A stretch of DNA of 18,465 nt. It comes from Pseudomonadota bacterium. Lineage in GTDB: Bacteria > Myxococcota_A > UBA796 > SXON01. The stretch's first letter is position 1. The number at the start of each line of letters is the position of its first letter. Shown here piece after piece: positions 1 through 9,400 of the stretch. Made by a program: the position numbers and the translations under genes. The notes beneath the pieces were generated by a model. The model was given only the letters and a program-made list of their open reading frames with translations, searched no databases and was not told where the DNA came from. The stretch lies in the NCBI GenBank assembly GCA_005776735.1, contig SXOM01000339.1, positions 1-18,465 of the forward strand. Reading direction: 5' to 3'.

Positions 1-7
1 GAGCTCC

Positions 8-28
8 GGCCCGGCGAGCGGCCGGGCC
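8..28 (-). terminator. Hairpin downstream of the RND permease gene
   Basis: A perfect 8-bp inverted repeat (GGCCCGGC at 8-15, GCCGGGCC at 21-28) encloses a 5-nt loop. It lies about 30 nt past the stop codon of the RND permease gene in its direction of transcription. No T-rich tract follows, so this is at best a non-canonical or Rho-assisted terminator. A chance palindrome in GC-rich DNA is a real alternative. Confidence 0.35.
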
Positions 29-58
29 TACGGCGCCGCCCACAGGGCCCTCGTCGGC

Positions 59-3000
59 CTACTTCGCCGCGTCGTCGGTGCCGGCGGCGTCGAGCTCGAG
101 CTCTGCGGCCGCGGTCACGGCGGGCGTGCCGGGCTTGCGGACAAACAGGCCGCGGACCTGCTCCATCCAGACAAATCCGACCGGGATGACCAGGAGCGTG
201 AGCACCGTGGACGAGATGACGCCGCCGATGACCGCCACCGCCATGGGCGCACGGAACTCGCTCCCGACGCCGCTGCCGAGCGCGGTGGGGAGCATGCCGA
301 GCGCCATCGCCGAGCTCGTCATCAGGATGGGCCGGAGTCGACGCGGGCCGGCCGCCATCATCGCGGCCACCGGGTCCATCCCTTCGCGCAGGTGGACCAG
401 CGCGCCGTCGACGAGCAGGATGGCGTTCTTGGTGACCAGGCCCATGAGCAGGATGATGCCGATCTGGCTGCCCATCGAGATGCTGAAGCCGCCGACCGCG
501 AGGCCGAGGAACGCGCCGACCATCGCCAGCGGCACCGACATCATCAGGGTGAACGGGTGCACCAGGCTCTCGAACTGCGAGGCGAGCACCATGAAGATGA
601 AGATGAAGGCCACGCCGATCGCCAGGCCCATGGCGGCCGCGGTCTCGTTCATGTCCTTGGCCTGACCGTCGATCTCCCAGGCGTAGCCGTCGGGGAGCGG
701 GTGTTTTGCCATCGCCGCGTCGACCGCGGTGAGCACGTCGCCGAGCGCGTGCCCGGGCGCGATCTGCGACCACACCGTGACCGCGCGCATGCGCTGGTGG
801 TGCATGATGGCGCTGGCCCCGGCCCCCATGCGCACCTCGGCCACGTCGCCGAGGGTGACCTTGCCGCGCGGCGAGGGCAGCGGGAGCGCGCGGATGGCGG
901 CCACGTCGTCGGCGAAGCGGGGCGCCGCCCGCACGCGGATGTCGGCCTCGGGGCCGCCGTCACGCAACGAACCGACCACGTTGCCCTCGACCAACGACCG
1001 GGCGGTGAGGCCGACGACGCCGGTGGGGACACCGCGGTCGGCTGCGAGCGCGCGGTCGATGTCGACCACCAGCTCGGGCCGCCCGTCCTCCTGGGTGAGG
1101 CGAACGTCGGCCGTGCCGGGGATGGCCGCCAAGAGCGCCTCGACCTGCTTGCCCGCGGCGACGACCCCCTCGACCTCCGGGCCCTGGATGACGATCATGA
1201 ACGGCGGCCAGTCGCCCAGGCCCTCGATGACCGAAGGCTCCTGCAGCGAAGCCCGGCCGTTGGGTACCTGGGCGAGCACGCCGCGCACGGCCTCGCCGTA
1301 GGCGTCGATGTCCATGGCGCGCGCCGACTTCTCGGCCAGCGCGACGCGGAAGCGGGTGCGCTGGGGCTGGTCCTCGTGGCCGACGATGCTGTACACCCGG
1401 CGGACACCGGGAATCTTCAGCAGCTCGGCTTCGCGCTCGCGCGCGAGGTCGTTGCTGACCGACAACGACGTGCCCACCGGCAGGCGCAGGTCGGCGAGGA
1501 TCTCGCCGCGGTCCTGCTTGGGCACGAACTCCATCGGCAGGGTGGACGCCACGAGCCCCGTGAGCGCGAGGATGCCGACCGTGGCCACGCCGACGAGCGC
1601 CCGGAAACGAAGCACGAACGCCAGGATGGCGCGGTAGGCCCGGTCGTTGGCGTCGAGGAACCGCTCGATGAGGCCCGCGAGGCCCCGGCGCCGCCCGTGG
1701 TGGGCGACCGAGAACCGGGAGCTGAGCATCGGGTCGAGCGTGAACGCCACGAACAAGCTCAAGAGCACGGCCACCGCGATGGTGAGGCCGAACTGCTTGA
1801 AGAACTGGCCCACCATGCCGCTCATGAACGCGACGGGCACGAAGACGGCGACGAGCGACAACGTGGTGGCCAGGACGGCGAGGGCGATCTCGGCCGTGCC
1901 CTTGGACGCGGCGGTGACGGGGTCCTCGCCGAGCTCGAGCCTGCGGGTGATCGCCTCGCGCACGACGACCGCGTCGTCGATGAGCAGGCCGATCGCCAGG
2001 CTCATTCCCATCAGGGTCATCATGTTGAGCGAGAAGCCCAACGCCTGCATCATCGCGAAGGTGCCGACGATCGAGGTCGGCAGCGCCAGGGCGCTGATGA
2101 GCGTGCCGCGCCAGTCGAGCAGGAAGAACAGGATGACGAGGACCGCCATCGCGCCGCCGAAGTAGATCGCGATCCACACCTCGTGGGCGTTGGCCTCGAC
2201 CTCGAGCGCCTGGTCGGCGATGAGCTCGAAGCTGGCCCCGTGCCCGAGCTTGGGCACCGACTCCGCCAGGCGCGCCTGGACGTCGGCCGAAACCTGCACG
2301 GTGTTGGCGCTCGACTTCTTCACGATCTCGATGGTGACGGCGTCCTGGAGGTTGTTGCGCACGTACCGATCGGGCCGCGTGAACCCGTCGGTGATCGACG
2401 CGACCTCGGCCAGGCGCACGAGGCGGCCGTCCTGGGTGTTGTGGATGACCGCCTGACCGAGGTCGGCCACCGACTCGAACTGCCCGTCGGCGCGGACCGA
2501 GATGGTGTAGTCCGAGCTCTTGAACTGCCCGACGGGGACGGAGATGTTCTCGTAGCCGATGCGCTCGGCCACCTGGCGGGCGGGGATGCCGAGCGCCGCG
2601 AGCTTGTCCAGGTCGAGGTCGACGTGGACCTCGCGCGACTGGCCGCCCACGATGTTGACCGACCCCACACCGTCGACCTGCTCCAGGAGCGGCTTGAGGC
2701 GCTCCTCGGCCAGCTCGCGGGTGTCGTTGACCCCGCCGTCGCTGGCGAGCGCCACCACGAGCACCGGGAGCGCCCCGATGTCGATCTGCTTGATGAGCGG
2801 CGCGTCGGCGGCGGCGGGCAGCGACTTCTGCGCGGCGCCGACACGGTCGCGGACGGAGTTGGTCGCTTCGTCGAGGTCGGCGTCGAGGCTGAACTGCAGG
2901 AGCACCAACGACACCGAGTCGCGGCTGAAGCTCTGCATCTTCTGGATGCCGCTGATGCCGCCGAGGGCGTCTTCCAGGGGGTTGGTGACATCGCGCTCGA

Positions 3001-3211
3001 TGTCGGTCGGCGACGCGCCCGGGTAGACCGTCTGCACCAACAACATCGGGAAGTTGACCGGCGGGTACAGGTCGGTCGCGAGGCGGCTGTAGCCGAGGAA
3101 GCCGAGGACCAGGATCGCCAACGACAACATGGCGGTGAAGACCGGACGGCGGATCGCCACGTCGGAGAGGCCCAGGCCTCCCTGGACCTCGGGCGCGCCG
3201 TCCGCGCTCAT
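59..3211 (-). CDS. Efflux RND transporter permease subunit, HAE-1 (AcrB/MexB-like) family
   Basis: A 1050-residue inner-membrane proton/substrate antiporter, the pump subunit of a tripartite drug or amphiphile exporter. Its length matches the family (about 1030-1050). An N-terminal membrane helix (residues 22-42, after RRPVF) is followed by the first periplasmic porter domain. Helix IV carries the proton-relay pair D412-D413 in GLLIDDAVVV, and the partner lysine is K928 in GLVTKNAILL. The second half repeats the fold, as expected for RND pumps. The form DDAVVVREAI replaces the AcrB-type VVENVE and resembles environmental HAE-1 pumps; substrate cannot be predicted. The ATG at 3209-3211 overlaps the stop of the fusion-protein gene as ATGA, so the two are translationally coupled. 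The open frame continues upstream to 4126, but that part is the antisense-frame shadow of the fusion-protein gene. The stop is at 59-61. No outer membrane factor gene is visible. Confidence 0.97.
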   Translation of the reverse strand: MSADGAPEVQGGLGLSDVAIRRPVFTAMLSLAILVLGFLGYSRLATDLYPPVNFPMLLVQTVYPGASPTDIERDVTNPLEDALGGISGIQKMQSFSRDSVSLVLLQFSLDADLDEATNSVRDRVGAAQKSLPAAADAPLIKQIDIGALPVLVVALASDGGVNDTRELAEERLKPLLEQVDGVGSVNIVGGQSREVHVDLDLDKLAALGIPARQVAERIGYENISVPVGQFKSSDYTISVRADGQFESVADLGQAVIHNTQDGRLVRLAEVASITDGFTRPDRYVRNNLQDAVTIEIVKKSSANTVQVSADVQARLAESVPKLGHGASFELIADQALEVEANAHEVWIAIYFGGAMAVLVILFFLLDWRGTLISALALPTSIVGTFAMMQALGFSLNMMTLMGMSLAIGLLIDDAVVVREAITRRLELGEDPVTAASKGTAEIALAVLATTLSLVAVFVPVAFMSGMVGQFFKQFGLTIAVAVLLSLFVAFTLDPMLSSRFSVAHHGRRRGLAGLIERFLDANDRAYRAILAFVLRFRALVGVATVGILALTGLVASTLPMEFVPKQDRGEILADLRLPVGTSLSVSNDLAREREAELLKIPGVRRVYSIVGHEDQPQRTRFRVALAEKSARAMDIDAYGEAVRGVLAQVPNGRASLQEPSVIEGLGDWPPFMIVIQGPEVEGVVAAGKQVEALLAAIPGTADVRLTQEDGRPELVVDIDRALAADRGVPTGVVGLTARSLVEGNVVGSLRDGGPEADIRVRAAPRFADDVAAIRALPLPSPRGKVTLGDVAEVRMGAGASAIMHHQRMRAVTVWSQIAPGHALGDVLTAVDAAMAKHPLPDGYAWEIDGQAKDMNETAAAMGLAIGVAFIFIFMVLASQFESLVHPFTLMMSVPLAMVGAFLGLAVGGFSISMGSQIGIILLMGLVTKNAILLVDGALVHLREGMDPVAAMMAAGPRRLRPILMTSSAMALGMLPTALGSGVGSEFRAPMAVAVIGGVISSTVLTLLVIPVGFVWMEQVRGLFVRKPGTPAVTAAAELELDAAGTDDAAK

Positions 3212-4248
3212 CCTTCGCCGCCCAACCCGCTCGGCGGGTACAAGACCACCGTGGCGCCGGTGCGGAGGTTGCCGCGCACCAACGACCGCTCGCCCGCTTC
3301 GCCCACGACCTCGACCGGGACGCGGGTGTAGGCCCCGCCCTCCTCGACGATCACGCAGAAGTCGGGCCGCGCCACCACCGCCGCGGTCGGCACCGCCGAC
3401 ACGCTGACCGCATCGGAGGCGCGGATGGTCGCGCGGGCGTAGCCGTGGGCCAGGAAACCGGCCGGCGCACCCTCGAGCCGCACCTCGACCGGGAGGCGCC
3501 GGGTGACCGGATCGAGCGCGGGAATCACCCGCACGACGACCGCGGCGGCGCTCAGCTCGCTGCCCGGCACGCCCGAGTACACCGTGACCGGCATGCCCTC
3601 GCGCACCCAGGTGTCCGCCTCGGAGACGGAGCCCTTGAGCTGGAGCGCGCTGAGGTCCTCGAGGAAGAACAGCGGCGTGCCGGCGCCGATCATCATGCCG
3701 GCGTTGTCGGGCCCGTTGGTGAGGGTGCCCGCGATGGGGGCGCGCAGCGTGTGGTTGCCGACGTGGGTGCGGGCGAGCGCCAGGGCGGCCCGCGCCTGCT
3801 CGACGCCGGCGCGACCGGCGAGGATGCCCGCCTCGGCGTCCTTGTACTGCTGGTCGGACAACCCACCGGCGGTGCGCAACTGCTGCGCGCGCGCCCACGA
3901 CGCTTCGCCGGCGGCGAGCTGGGCCTCGGCCCCCTGCACCGCCGCTTCGGCCTGGGCGAGCTGCGCCCGCGCCATCGCGTCGTCGAGGGTGGCGATGGCG
4001 TCGCCCTTCTGGACCCGGGCGCCGCGCGCCACCAAGAGCCGCTCCATCCGGCCCGGCACGTCGAACCCGAGCTGCACGGCGGCGACGGGCTCCAAGGTGC
4101 CATCGAGCGTGAGCTCCGGCGTCCAAGGGGCGGATTCGACGACCGCGGTGCGGACGGTGGCGACGGTCGCGGCGGTGGCCGCCGTCGGCGCCGGCTCACG
4201 GCCGCAGGCACCGGCGAGGAGGAGGAGGACGGGCCAACGCGGGTGCAT
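3208..4248 (-). CDS. Efflux RND transporter periplasmic adaptor (membrane fusion protein), lipoprotein
   Basis: A 346-residue adaptor linking the RND permease to an outer membrane channel. The N-terminus MHPRWPVLLLLAGAC is a lipoprotein signal with probable lipidated Cys15 (AGAC is a slightly unusual lipobox, with Ala at -3). A short Ala/Thr-rich linker follows. The first half of the lipoyl-like barrel-sandwich hybrid has the family signature of V-x2-G-x2-V-x2-GD-x3-L-x-D (GARVQKGDAIATLDD). An Ala/Gln-rich helical hairpin at about residues 85-165 comes next, then the second lipoyl half with LRAPIAGTLT, then the beta-barrel and membrane-proximal domains. The ATG at 4246-4248 is chosen because it opens the signal peptide; a longer open frame upstream runs antisense through tamA and is rejected. 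No good Shine-Dalgarno sequence is visible, and the possible promoter at 4258-4286 would leave almost no leader. First gene of the two-gene operon. Confidence 0.95.
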   Translation of the reverse strand: MHPRWPVLLLLAGACGREPAPTAATAATVATVRTAVVESAPWTPELTLDGTLEPVAAVQLGFDVPGRMERLLVARGARVQKGDAIATLDDAMARAQLAQAEAAVQGAEAQLAAGEASWARAQQLRTAGGLSDQQYKDAEAGILAGRAGVEQARAALALARTHVGNHTLRAPIAGTLTNGPDNAGMMIGAGTPLFFLEDLSALQLKGSVSEADTWVREGMPVTVYSGVPGSELSAAAVVVRVIPALDPVTRRLPVEVRLEGAPAGFLAHGYARATIRASDAVSVSAVPTAAVVARPDFCVIVEEGGAYTRVPVEVVGEAGERSLVRGNLRTGATVVLYPPSGLGGEG

Positions 4249-4257
4249 GGGGGCAAG

Positions 4258-4286
4258 CGGATATGCGCGCGCACGCCCCGTGGCAA
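4258..4286 (-). promoter_or_regulatory. Possible promoter of the efflux operon in a 57-bp divergent spacer
   Basis: On the minus strand, TTGCCA (4281-4286, 5 of 6 matches to the sigma-70 -35 box) is followed after exactly 17 nt by TATCCG (4258-4263, sharing TAT with the -10 box). The start codon at 4248 is only 9 nt further, so transcription would begin at or within a few bases of the ATG. The whole spacer between the divergent fusion-protein and tamA starts is 57 bp, so promoters for both genes must overlap or extend into coding DNA. The -10 match is poor. Confidence 0.3.
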
Positions 4287-4305
4287 CCCTCCGGGCCGGA
4301 TAGCC

Positions 4306-6372
4306 GTGCCGCACGTGAGCTGCCCCCCGCGACGTACCGCCGCGCTCCTGCTCGCCGCGGGCTTCGCCGCCGGCTGCATCAAGCCCGTCGTGCCGCTCGG
4401 GCAGACGGTGGTCGAGGACGTCATCTTCGAAGGCAACGGGTGGGGGCCGTTCGCCCGCGACGGGGAACGCCTGCTGGGCGACGCCATCGACACGCGCGCC
4501 TCGCGCCGGTGGATCGACCTGCCCGGCGCGTGGGAGGTCGGGGGGTACGTCGGCGACCTCGCGTTCGTCGACCCGGCGACGATGGAGGCCGACGCCGAGC
4601 GGCTCGTGGTGTGGTACCAACACCACGGCTGGTTCGACGCCCGCTTCGTGCGGTGGGAACAACGGCCGCGCCGCGTTCGCCGGCCCGGCGACCCGCCACG
4701 CGTCGATCTCGTCGCGCACATCGACCGCGGCGAGCCCACACGCCTGGACGCCGACCCGGAGCTGGTCATCGACCGGAAGCTGGACCGGCCGATGCTGGCG
4801 AGCCTCCAGAAGCTCGTGGAGCTCGGCGCCGGCGACGTCTTCGACCTGGAGGCCTACACCGAATCGCTCGACGCGTTGCAGGCCCGCCTCCAGGAGCGCG
4901 GCTACGCCTATGCGCAGGTCAGCGGCGAGGTGACCGTGCGCCCGGACCTGCACACGGCGCACGTCGTGTACACCGTGGCGCCGGGGCGCCCGTGTGTCTT
5001 CGGCGAGATCCGCATCGTCGGCGAGAAGGGCGCGATGGTGGACCGTCTGCGCCGCGACCTCGGCTTCGACACCGGCGACGGCTTCCGCACCTCCAAGCTG
5101 CTCGCCGCGCGCCAACGGCTCTACGGGCTCGGCGTCTTCCGGCTCGTGGAGGTCACGCCGATCCTCAAGAGCCCCGACGAGCGGGCGGTGCCGATCCAGG
5201 TGCGGCTGGAGCGGCGGCCCAGCCGCCAGGTCGGCGCGGGCCTGACCCTCGAGGTCGAGACCAACCGCCAGGAGGTGTCGGCGGGCGCCGAGTACCAGGA
5301 CGACGACGCGCTCCACCGCCTCTACCGCTGGAAGGTCACCGGCTCCGCCGGCGTCGCCACCACCGTCGAGTTCACGCGCGACACGCCCGTGGGCGAGCAG
5401 ATCGCCGACACCGTCTCGCCGGTGGCGTCGCTCGGCCAGAGCTTCACCATCCCGGACTTCTTCCTGGACACGCTCGAGCTGCGCCTCGATGGCGACCTGG
5501 ACTTCGACGTGCTGCCCGCGTACCGGGAGTTCGAAGCCCAAGCCGCGCCCGCGCTCACCTGGCGCCCCGACGGGCGCATCGCGCTCACCGCCGGCTACCG
5601 CCTGAAGTACCACCGCTACTTCGACTTCGAGAGCCTCGAGGACATCGAGCGCACCCGCCTGAGCGCGACCATCCGCGAGGAGGCGCTGGTGTCCATGCTC
5701 GAGCAGGGGCTCGTGTGGGACGCCCGCGACGACAAGCTCGCGCCCACCCGCAACTACTACGTGTCCACGCGCCTGGGCGAAGCGGGCGGCCCCTTCGGCG
5801 GCGACCTCGACTTCTTTCGCGTGGAGGCCGAAGCGCGCGGCTACAAGGGGGTGCGGATCGGCGGCGGCGAAGCGCAGACGGTCTTCGCGGGGCGCCTCGG
5901 CGGCGGCGTGGTGCTGGCTTACGGCGACGAAGGGGTCGACGTCGACGAGACCCTGAAGCTCGGCGGCGGCACGACGGTGCGGGGCTGGGGCGAGGAGCGG
6001 CTGGGTCCCCACCTCTGCTACAGCGAGAGCGGGACGATCAGCCTCGGGGACGAGGGCAAGATGGTCTGCGGCGGCGACGACGTCACCGTCGAGGCGGTGG
6101 GGGGCGTCGTGTCGGCCTACGGCAACGCCGAGGTGCGCCAGGACCTGCCGTGGAACTTCGGCGCGGTCCTCTTCGTCGACGTCGGGCGCGTGTGGGACTC
6201 CATCGACAACGTCAGCTTTGCCGGGCTCCAGTGGTCGGTGGGGACCGGCCTGCGGTACCGCAGCCCCATCGGCCCCATCCGCCTGGACGTGGCCTGGGTG
6301 CCCGAGCCCGACCCCTACTTCCAGGACGAGCCCGGCTGGGCGTTGAACCTGGGCATCGGGGAGGCGTTCTGA
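4306..6372 (+). CDS. TamA-like Omp85 family outer membrane assembly protein with lipobox
   Basis: A 688-residue BamA/TamA-type outer membrane protein. The N-terminus has a hydrophobic stretch ending in FAAGC (Cys24), a lipobox, so this may be a lipoprotein like the Bacteroidota TamL rather than a standard TamA. Three POTRA-like segments cover about residues 33-150, 150-238 and 240-306 (for example GDVFDLEAYTESLDALQARL and LAARQRLYGLGVFRLVEV). The beta-barrel runs from about 310 to the terminal Phe (GIGEAF), as in the Omp85 beta-signal. The loop-6 motif is VRGW at 558-561, followed by two cysteines (HLCYSE and MVCGGD). Start choice: GTG 4306 has GGA five bases upstream; GTG 4315 is in frame and nearly as good. 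No ATG fits. An earlier in-frame GTG (4243) would overlap the divergent gene and spoil the signal peptide. tamB follows directly, which supports the TamA rather than BamA assignment. Confidence 0.88.
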   Translation: MPHVSCPPRRTAALLLAAGFAAGCIKPVVPLGQTVVEDVIFEGNGWGPFARDGERLLGDAIDTRASRRWIDLPGAWEVGGYVGDLAFVDPATMEADAERLVVWYQHHGWFDARFVRWEQRPRRVRRPGDPPRVDLVAHIDRGEPTRLDADPELVIDRKLDRPMLASLQKLVELGAGDVFDLEAYTESLDALQARLQERGYAYAQVSGEVTVRPDLHTAHVVYTVAPGRPCVFGEIRIVGEKGAMVDRLRRDLGFDTGDGFRTSKLLAARQRLYGLGVFRLVEVTPILKSPDERAVPIQVRLERRPSRQVGAGLTLEVETNRQEVSAGAEYQDDDALHRLYRWKVTGSAGVATTVEFTRDTPVGEQIADTVSPVASLGQSFTIPDFFLDTLELRLDGDLDFDVLPAYREFEAQAAPALTWRPDGRIALTAGYRLKYHRYFDFESLEDIERTRLSATIREEALVSMLEQGLVWDARDDKLAPTRNYYVSTRLGEAGGPFGGDLDFFRVEAEARGYKGVRIGGGEAQTVFAGRLGGGVVLAYGDEGVDVDETLKLGGGTTVRGWGEERLGPHLCYSESGTISLGDEGKMVCGGDDVTVEAVGGVVSAYGNAEVRQDLPWNFGAVLFVDVGRVWDSIDNVSFAGLQWSVGTGLRYRSPIGPIRLDVAWVPEPDPYFQDEPGWALNLGIGEAF
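6358..6371 (+). promoter_or_regulatory. Shine-Dalgarno-like GGGGAGG ahead of a possible CTG start for tamB
   Basis: GGGGAGG (6358-6364) lies four bases before CTG at 6369-6371, which is in frame with tamB and overlaps the tamA stop TGA (6370-6372). If used, this gives coupled translation and adds an arginine-rich N-terminal tail before the TamB membrane helix. The same bases encode Gly-Glu in the TamA C-terminus, so the match may be incidental. Confidence 0.3.
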
Positions 6373-6416
6373 GTCCGCCCGGGCGAGGGCGGCGGGCGCT
6401 GCGCACGATCGCGCGC

Positions 6417-9400
6417 GTGGCGTTGTGGTCGTCGCCGGCAACGCTCGCCGCCGGAGTGCTCGTCGCGGCCGGCGCGTGGGTGTGGCTGCGGACCGAAGCG
6501 GGCAACGACTGGCTCCTCGCGCGGCTGTTGCCGCTTCTGCAGCCCCAGGCCGGCGCCATCGAGGTCGGGCGGCTGCGGACCGACCTGTGGCGGCAGGTGC
6601 GCGTACAGGACGTGGTGCTCCGCGACCCCGACGGCGCCGCGCTCGTCACCGTGGCCGAGGCCGAGGCCGAGGTCGAGGCGCAGTCGTTGATCGGGCGGGT
6701 GCTCCCCGTCCGGCGGCTCGAGGTCCGGGGGCTCGACGTCCGCCTCCCCGACCCCGGGGTCTTCGCGCGGATGTGGCCGTCCGACCCCGCGGTGCCGCCG
6801 ACCCCCTGGCGCGGCTTGCCGGTGGAGGTGTCGGTCGACGCGGCGCACGTCGAGGGGCGCGCCGACGTCGCGGGTCAGGCGTTCGAGGCGCTCCGCGTCG
6901 ACGTCGCGGTGCACGCCCGCGGGAAGCAGGTCGCGTGGAACCTGCCCGCCGCCGAAGCGCAGACCGCCGCCGGGCCGCTCGCGCTCCGCAGCGTGGGGGT
7001 GTGGTCGCCCGAACGCACGGTCGTCGAGTCCGCCTGGGCACAGGTGGGCGACGCGCACCCGAACCGGGTGAGCCTGGGCGGTGCGCTCGACGCCGACCGC
7101 CTCGCGCTCACGCTGCACGACGTACACTTCGACGCCGCGGGGCTGGCGCCGCTGGTGCCGGCGCTCGCCGCGCTGCCCCTCGCCGGCCCGGTGGACGCCA
7201 CGGGCGCGGTGCGCGGCACGGTGTCGGCGCCCGAGGTCACCCTCACCCTGGCGACGCCCGGCGGGCCGGTCGAGGTGTCCGGAGCCGTGGTGCCGCAAGC
7301 GCGCGCGTGGCGGGCGGCGGTCGACACGCCCGGGCTCGACGTCGACCGGCTCACGGGCCGCTCCCCCCCGGTGCACGTCCGCGGCCGGGTGCACGCCACC
7401 GGCGTCGGCTGGACCTGGCCCGACGCGCTCGAAGCGACCGGCGGCGTGGACGTCGAGGTCCAGGCGGCCGGCCAGCACGTCGCGGTCACCGGCGCCGTCC
7501 AGGTCGCCGAGGGCGTCGTGTCGTTGCGCGACGTCGCGGCCGACGGCGGCTGGGTATCGGCCCGCGTCGAGGGCGAAGCCGACGTCCCCGCCCAGCGCGG
7601 GACGTTCTCGGTCGAACGGAGCACCGCGCGCCTCGGCCGCTTCGGCGTGGGCGGGAGCGCCGGGTTCGCCGGGCGGGTCGAGGTCGGCTGGCCCGAGGCC
7701 GGCGCCCACGTGCGCGCCGTCGGCGACCTCGTCGCCACCGAGCTCGCCGCGGCAGACGCGACCCTGCGCCGCGTCGAGGGCCCGGTCGACGTGTCGTGGG
7801 TGGCGGCGGCGCCCGCGGACGCCCGAGCGACCGGCGTGGCCGACCTGCTCCTGCGCGACCTGCACTACCAGGGCCGCGGCGCCGCGCTCGGCACGCTCCA
7901 CGCCGAGCTCGGGTCCGAGGTGCGCTGGGAGCTGGCGCTGCACGAGCCCGACCGGCAGGTCGCCCAGCTCGACGGGAGCGTGGTCCTCGCCACGCGCGAG
8001 GTCGTGCTGACCGCGCTCGACGTGGAGCTCGGTGCCGACACCCACCTGCGCGGCCGCGGCACCCAGCGGGCGCGCGTGGTGCCGGGGGGCGTCGCCGACG
8101 CCGCGCTCGACCTCGGGGTGGGCCGCGGCCGCGTCCAGGTCGACGGCGGCGTGTCGACCGAGGGGAGCGACCGGCTGTTGGTGAACGTCACCGACCTCGA
8201 CCTGGCCGAGCTCGGCGCGGTGCTCGGCCCCGAAACCACCGGCTGGGCGGGCCGGGTGTCGGGGCGCGTGGGGGTGGTGGGGCGGCTGGCCGCGCCGACG
8301 GTCGACGGCCACGTCGAGGTGCACGGCGTCGGCATCCCCGGGCGCCTCGCGGGCCTGGAAGGGTGGCTCACCCTCGAGGCCGACGGCACCTCGCTTCGGG
8401 TCGAAGGCGAAGCCGGCGACGCCGCCCACACCGTGCTCCTGTGGGACGTGCGCCTCCCGGTACAGCTCGGCCGCGGCGGGGTGCGCCTGACGCCCGACGG
8501 GCCGCTCTCCGGCGCGGTGGAGCTGCCGCCGGTGGGCCTGGCCGAGCTGCGCGATCTGCTCGGTGGTGTCGCGCTCCCCGAGGTGCGCACCTCGGCGGCC
8601 GTGGTGCTCGGCGGCACCGTGGACGCCCCGGCGGCCGACCTGGACGTCTCCGCCGACCTCCCGCTCGGCACCGGCGGGCCCACGGTGCGCGCCTGGCTCG
8701 ACGGCGGCCTCCACGACGGCGTGGTTCAGGCCCGGCTCGTGCTCAACCAGGCCTTCGTGTCGCGCGGCGACGCGACGTTCGCGGCCCGGCTCGACGTCCC
8801 GCGGCTCCGCAGTTGGCTCGACGGCACCACCGCCCGGCCCGAGCCCCGCACGTTGGTGTCCGACTTCGGCGGCGCCGTGATCCTCAAGCAGCTCCCCGTC
8901 GCGACGCTCCGCCACTTCGCCGACTTCCGGGCCGATGTCGACGGTGCGCTCGCGGGCGCGTTCGCGGTGGACGGCTCCCCGTTCGCCCCCCGCATCCAGG
9001 GCGGCGTCAACGTCGTGGACGCGCGGGTGGGCCAGCTCCGCGTCGCCCCGGCGACGCTCGAGCTCAAGCCGTTTTTGACCGGCTACCTCGTGAAGGCCGA
9101 GCTCGGGTTCGCGACGATCACGCGCCCCGACGCGCGCGAGGGACGCTTCGGTGACACGCCGCCCGCGGCCCTGCCCACGTGCGCGGCGCGCGCGGGCGAC
9201 CCCGCCGGCCAGATCGGGGTCACCGGGACCGTACCGCTCGACCCGACCTTCGACCTGGGGCGCCACGGCCTGGAGCTGAAGATCGACGGCGCCGGCGTGC
9301 CGCTCGCCGCGGTCGAAGCGTTCGTGCCCGGGATGGCCGACACCGGCGGCTGCTTCGGGCTCGGCGGGACGATCACCGGTTCGATCGCGGAGCCGCGGCT

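Noticed and set aside
392..3331. Long plus-strand open frame (979 codons) opposite the RND permease gene
   Set aside because: It is antisense to a clear RND gene; its product is His/Arg/Asp-rich low-complexity sequence typical of a GC-rich shadow frame.
4249..6441. Upstream extension of the fusion-protein frame on the minus strand
   Set aside because: It runs antisense through tamA, lacks family similarity, and the lipoprotein signal at 4248 marks the true start.
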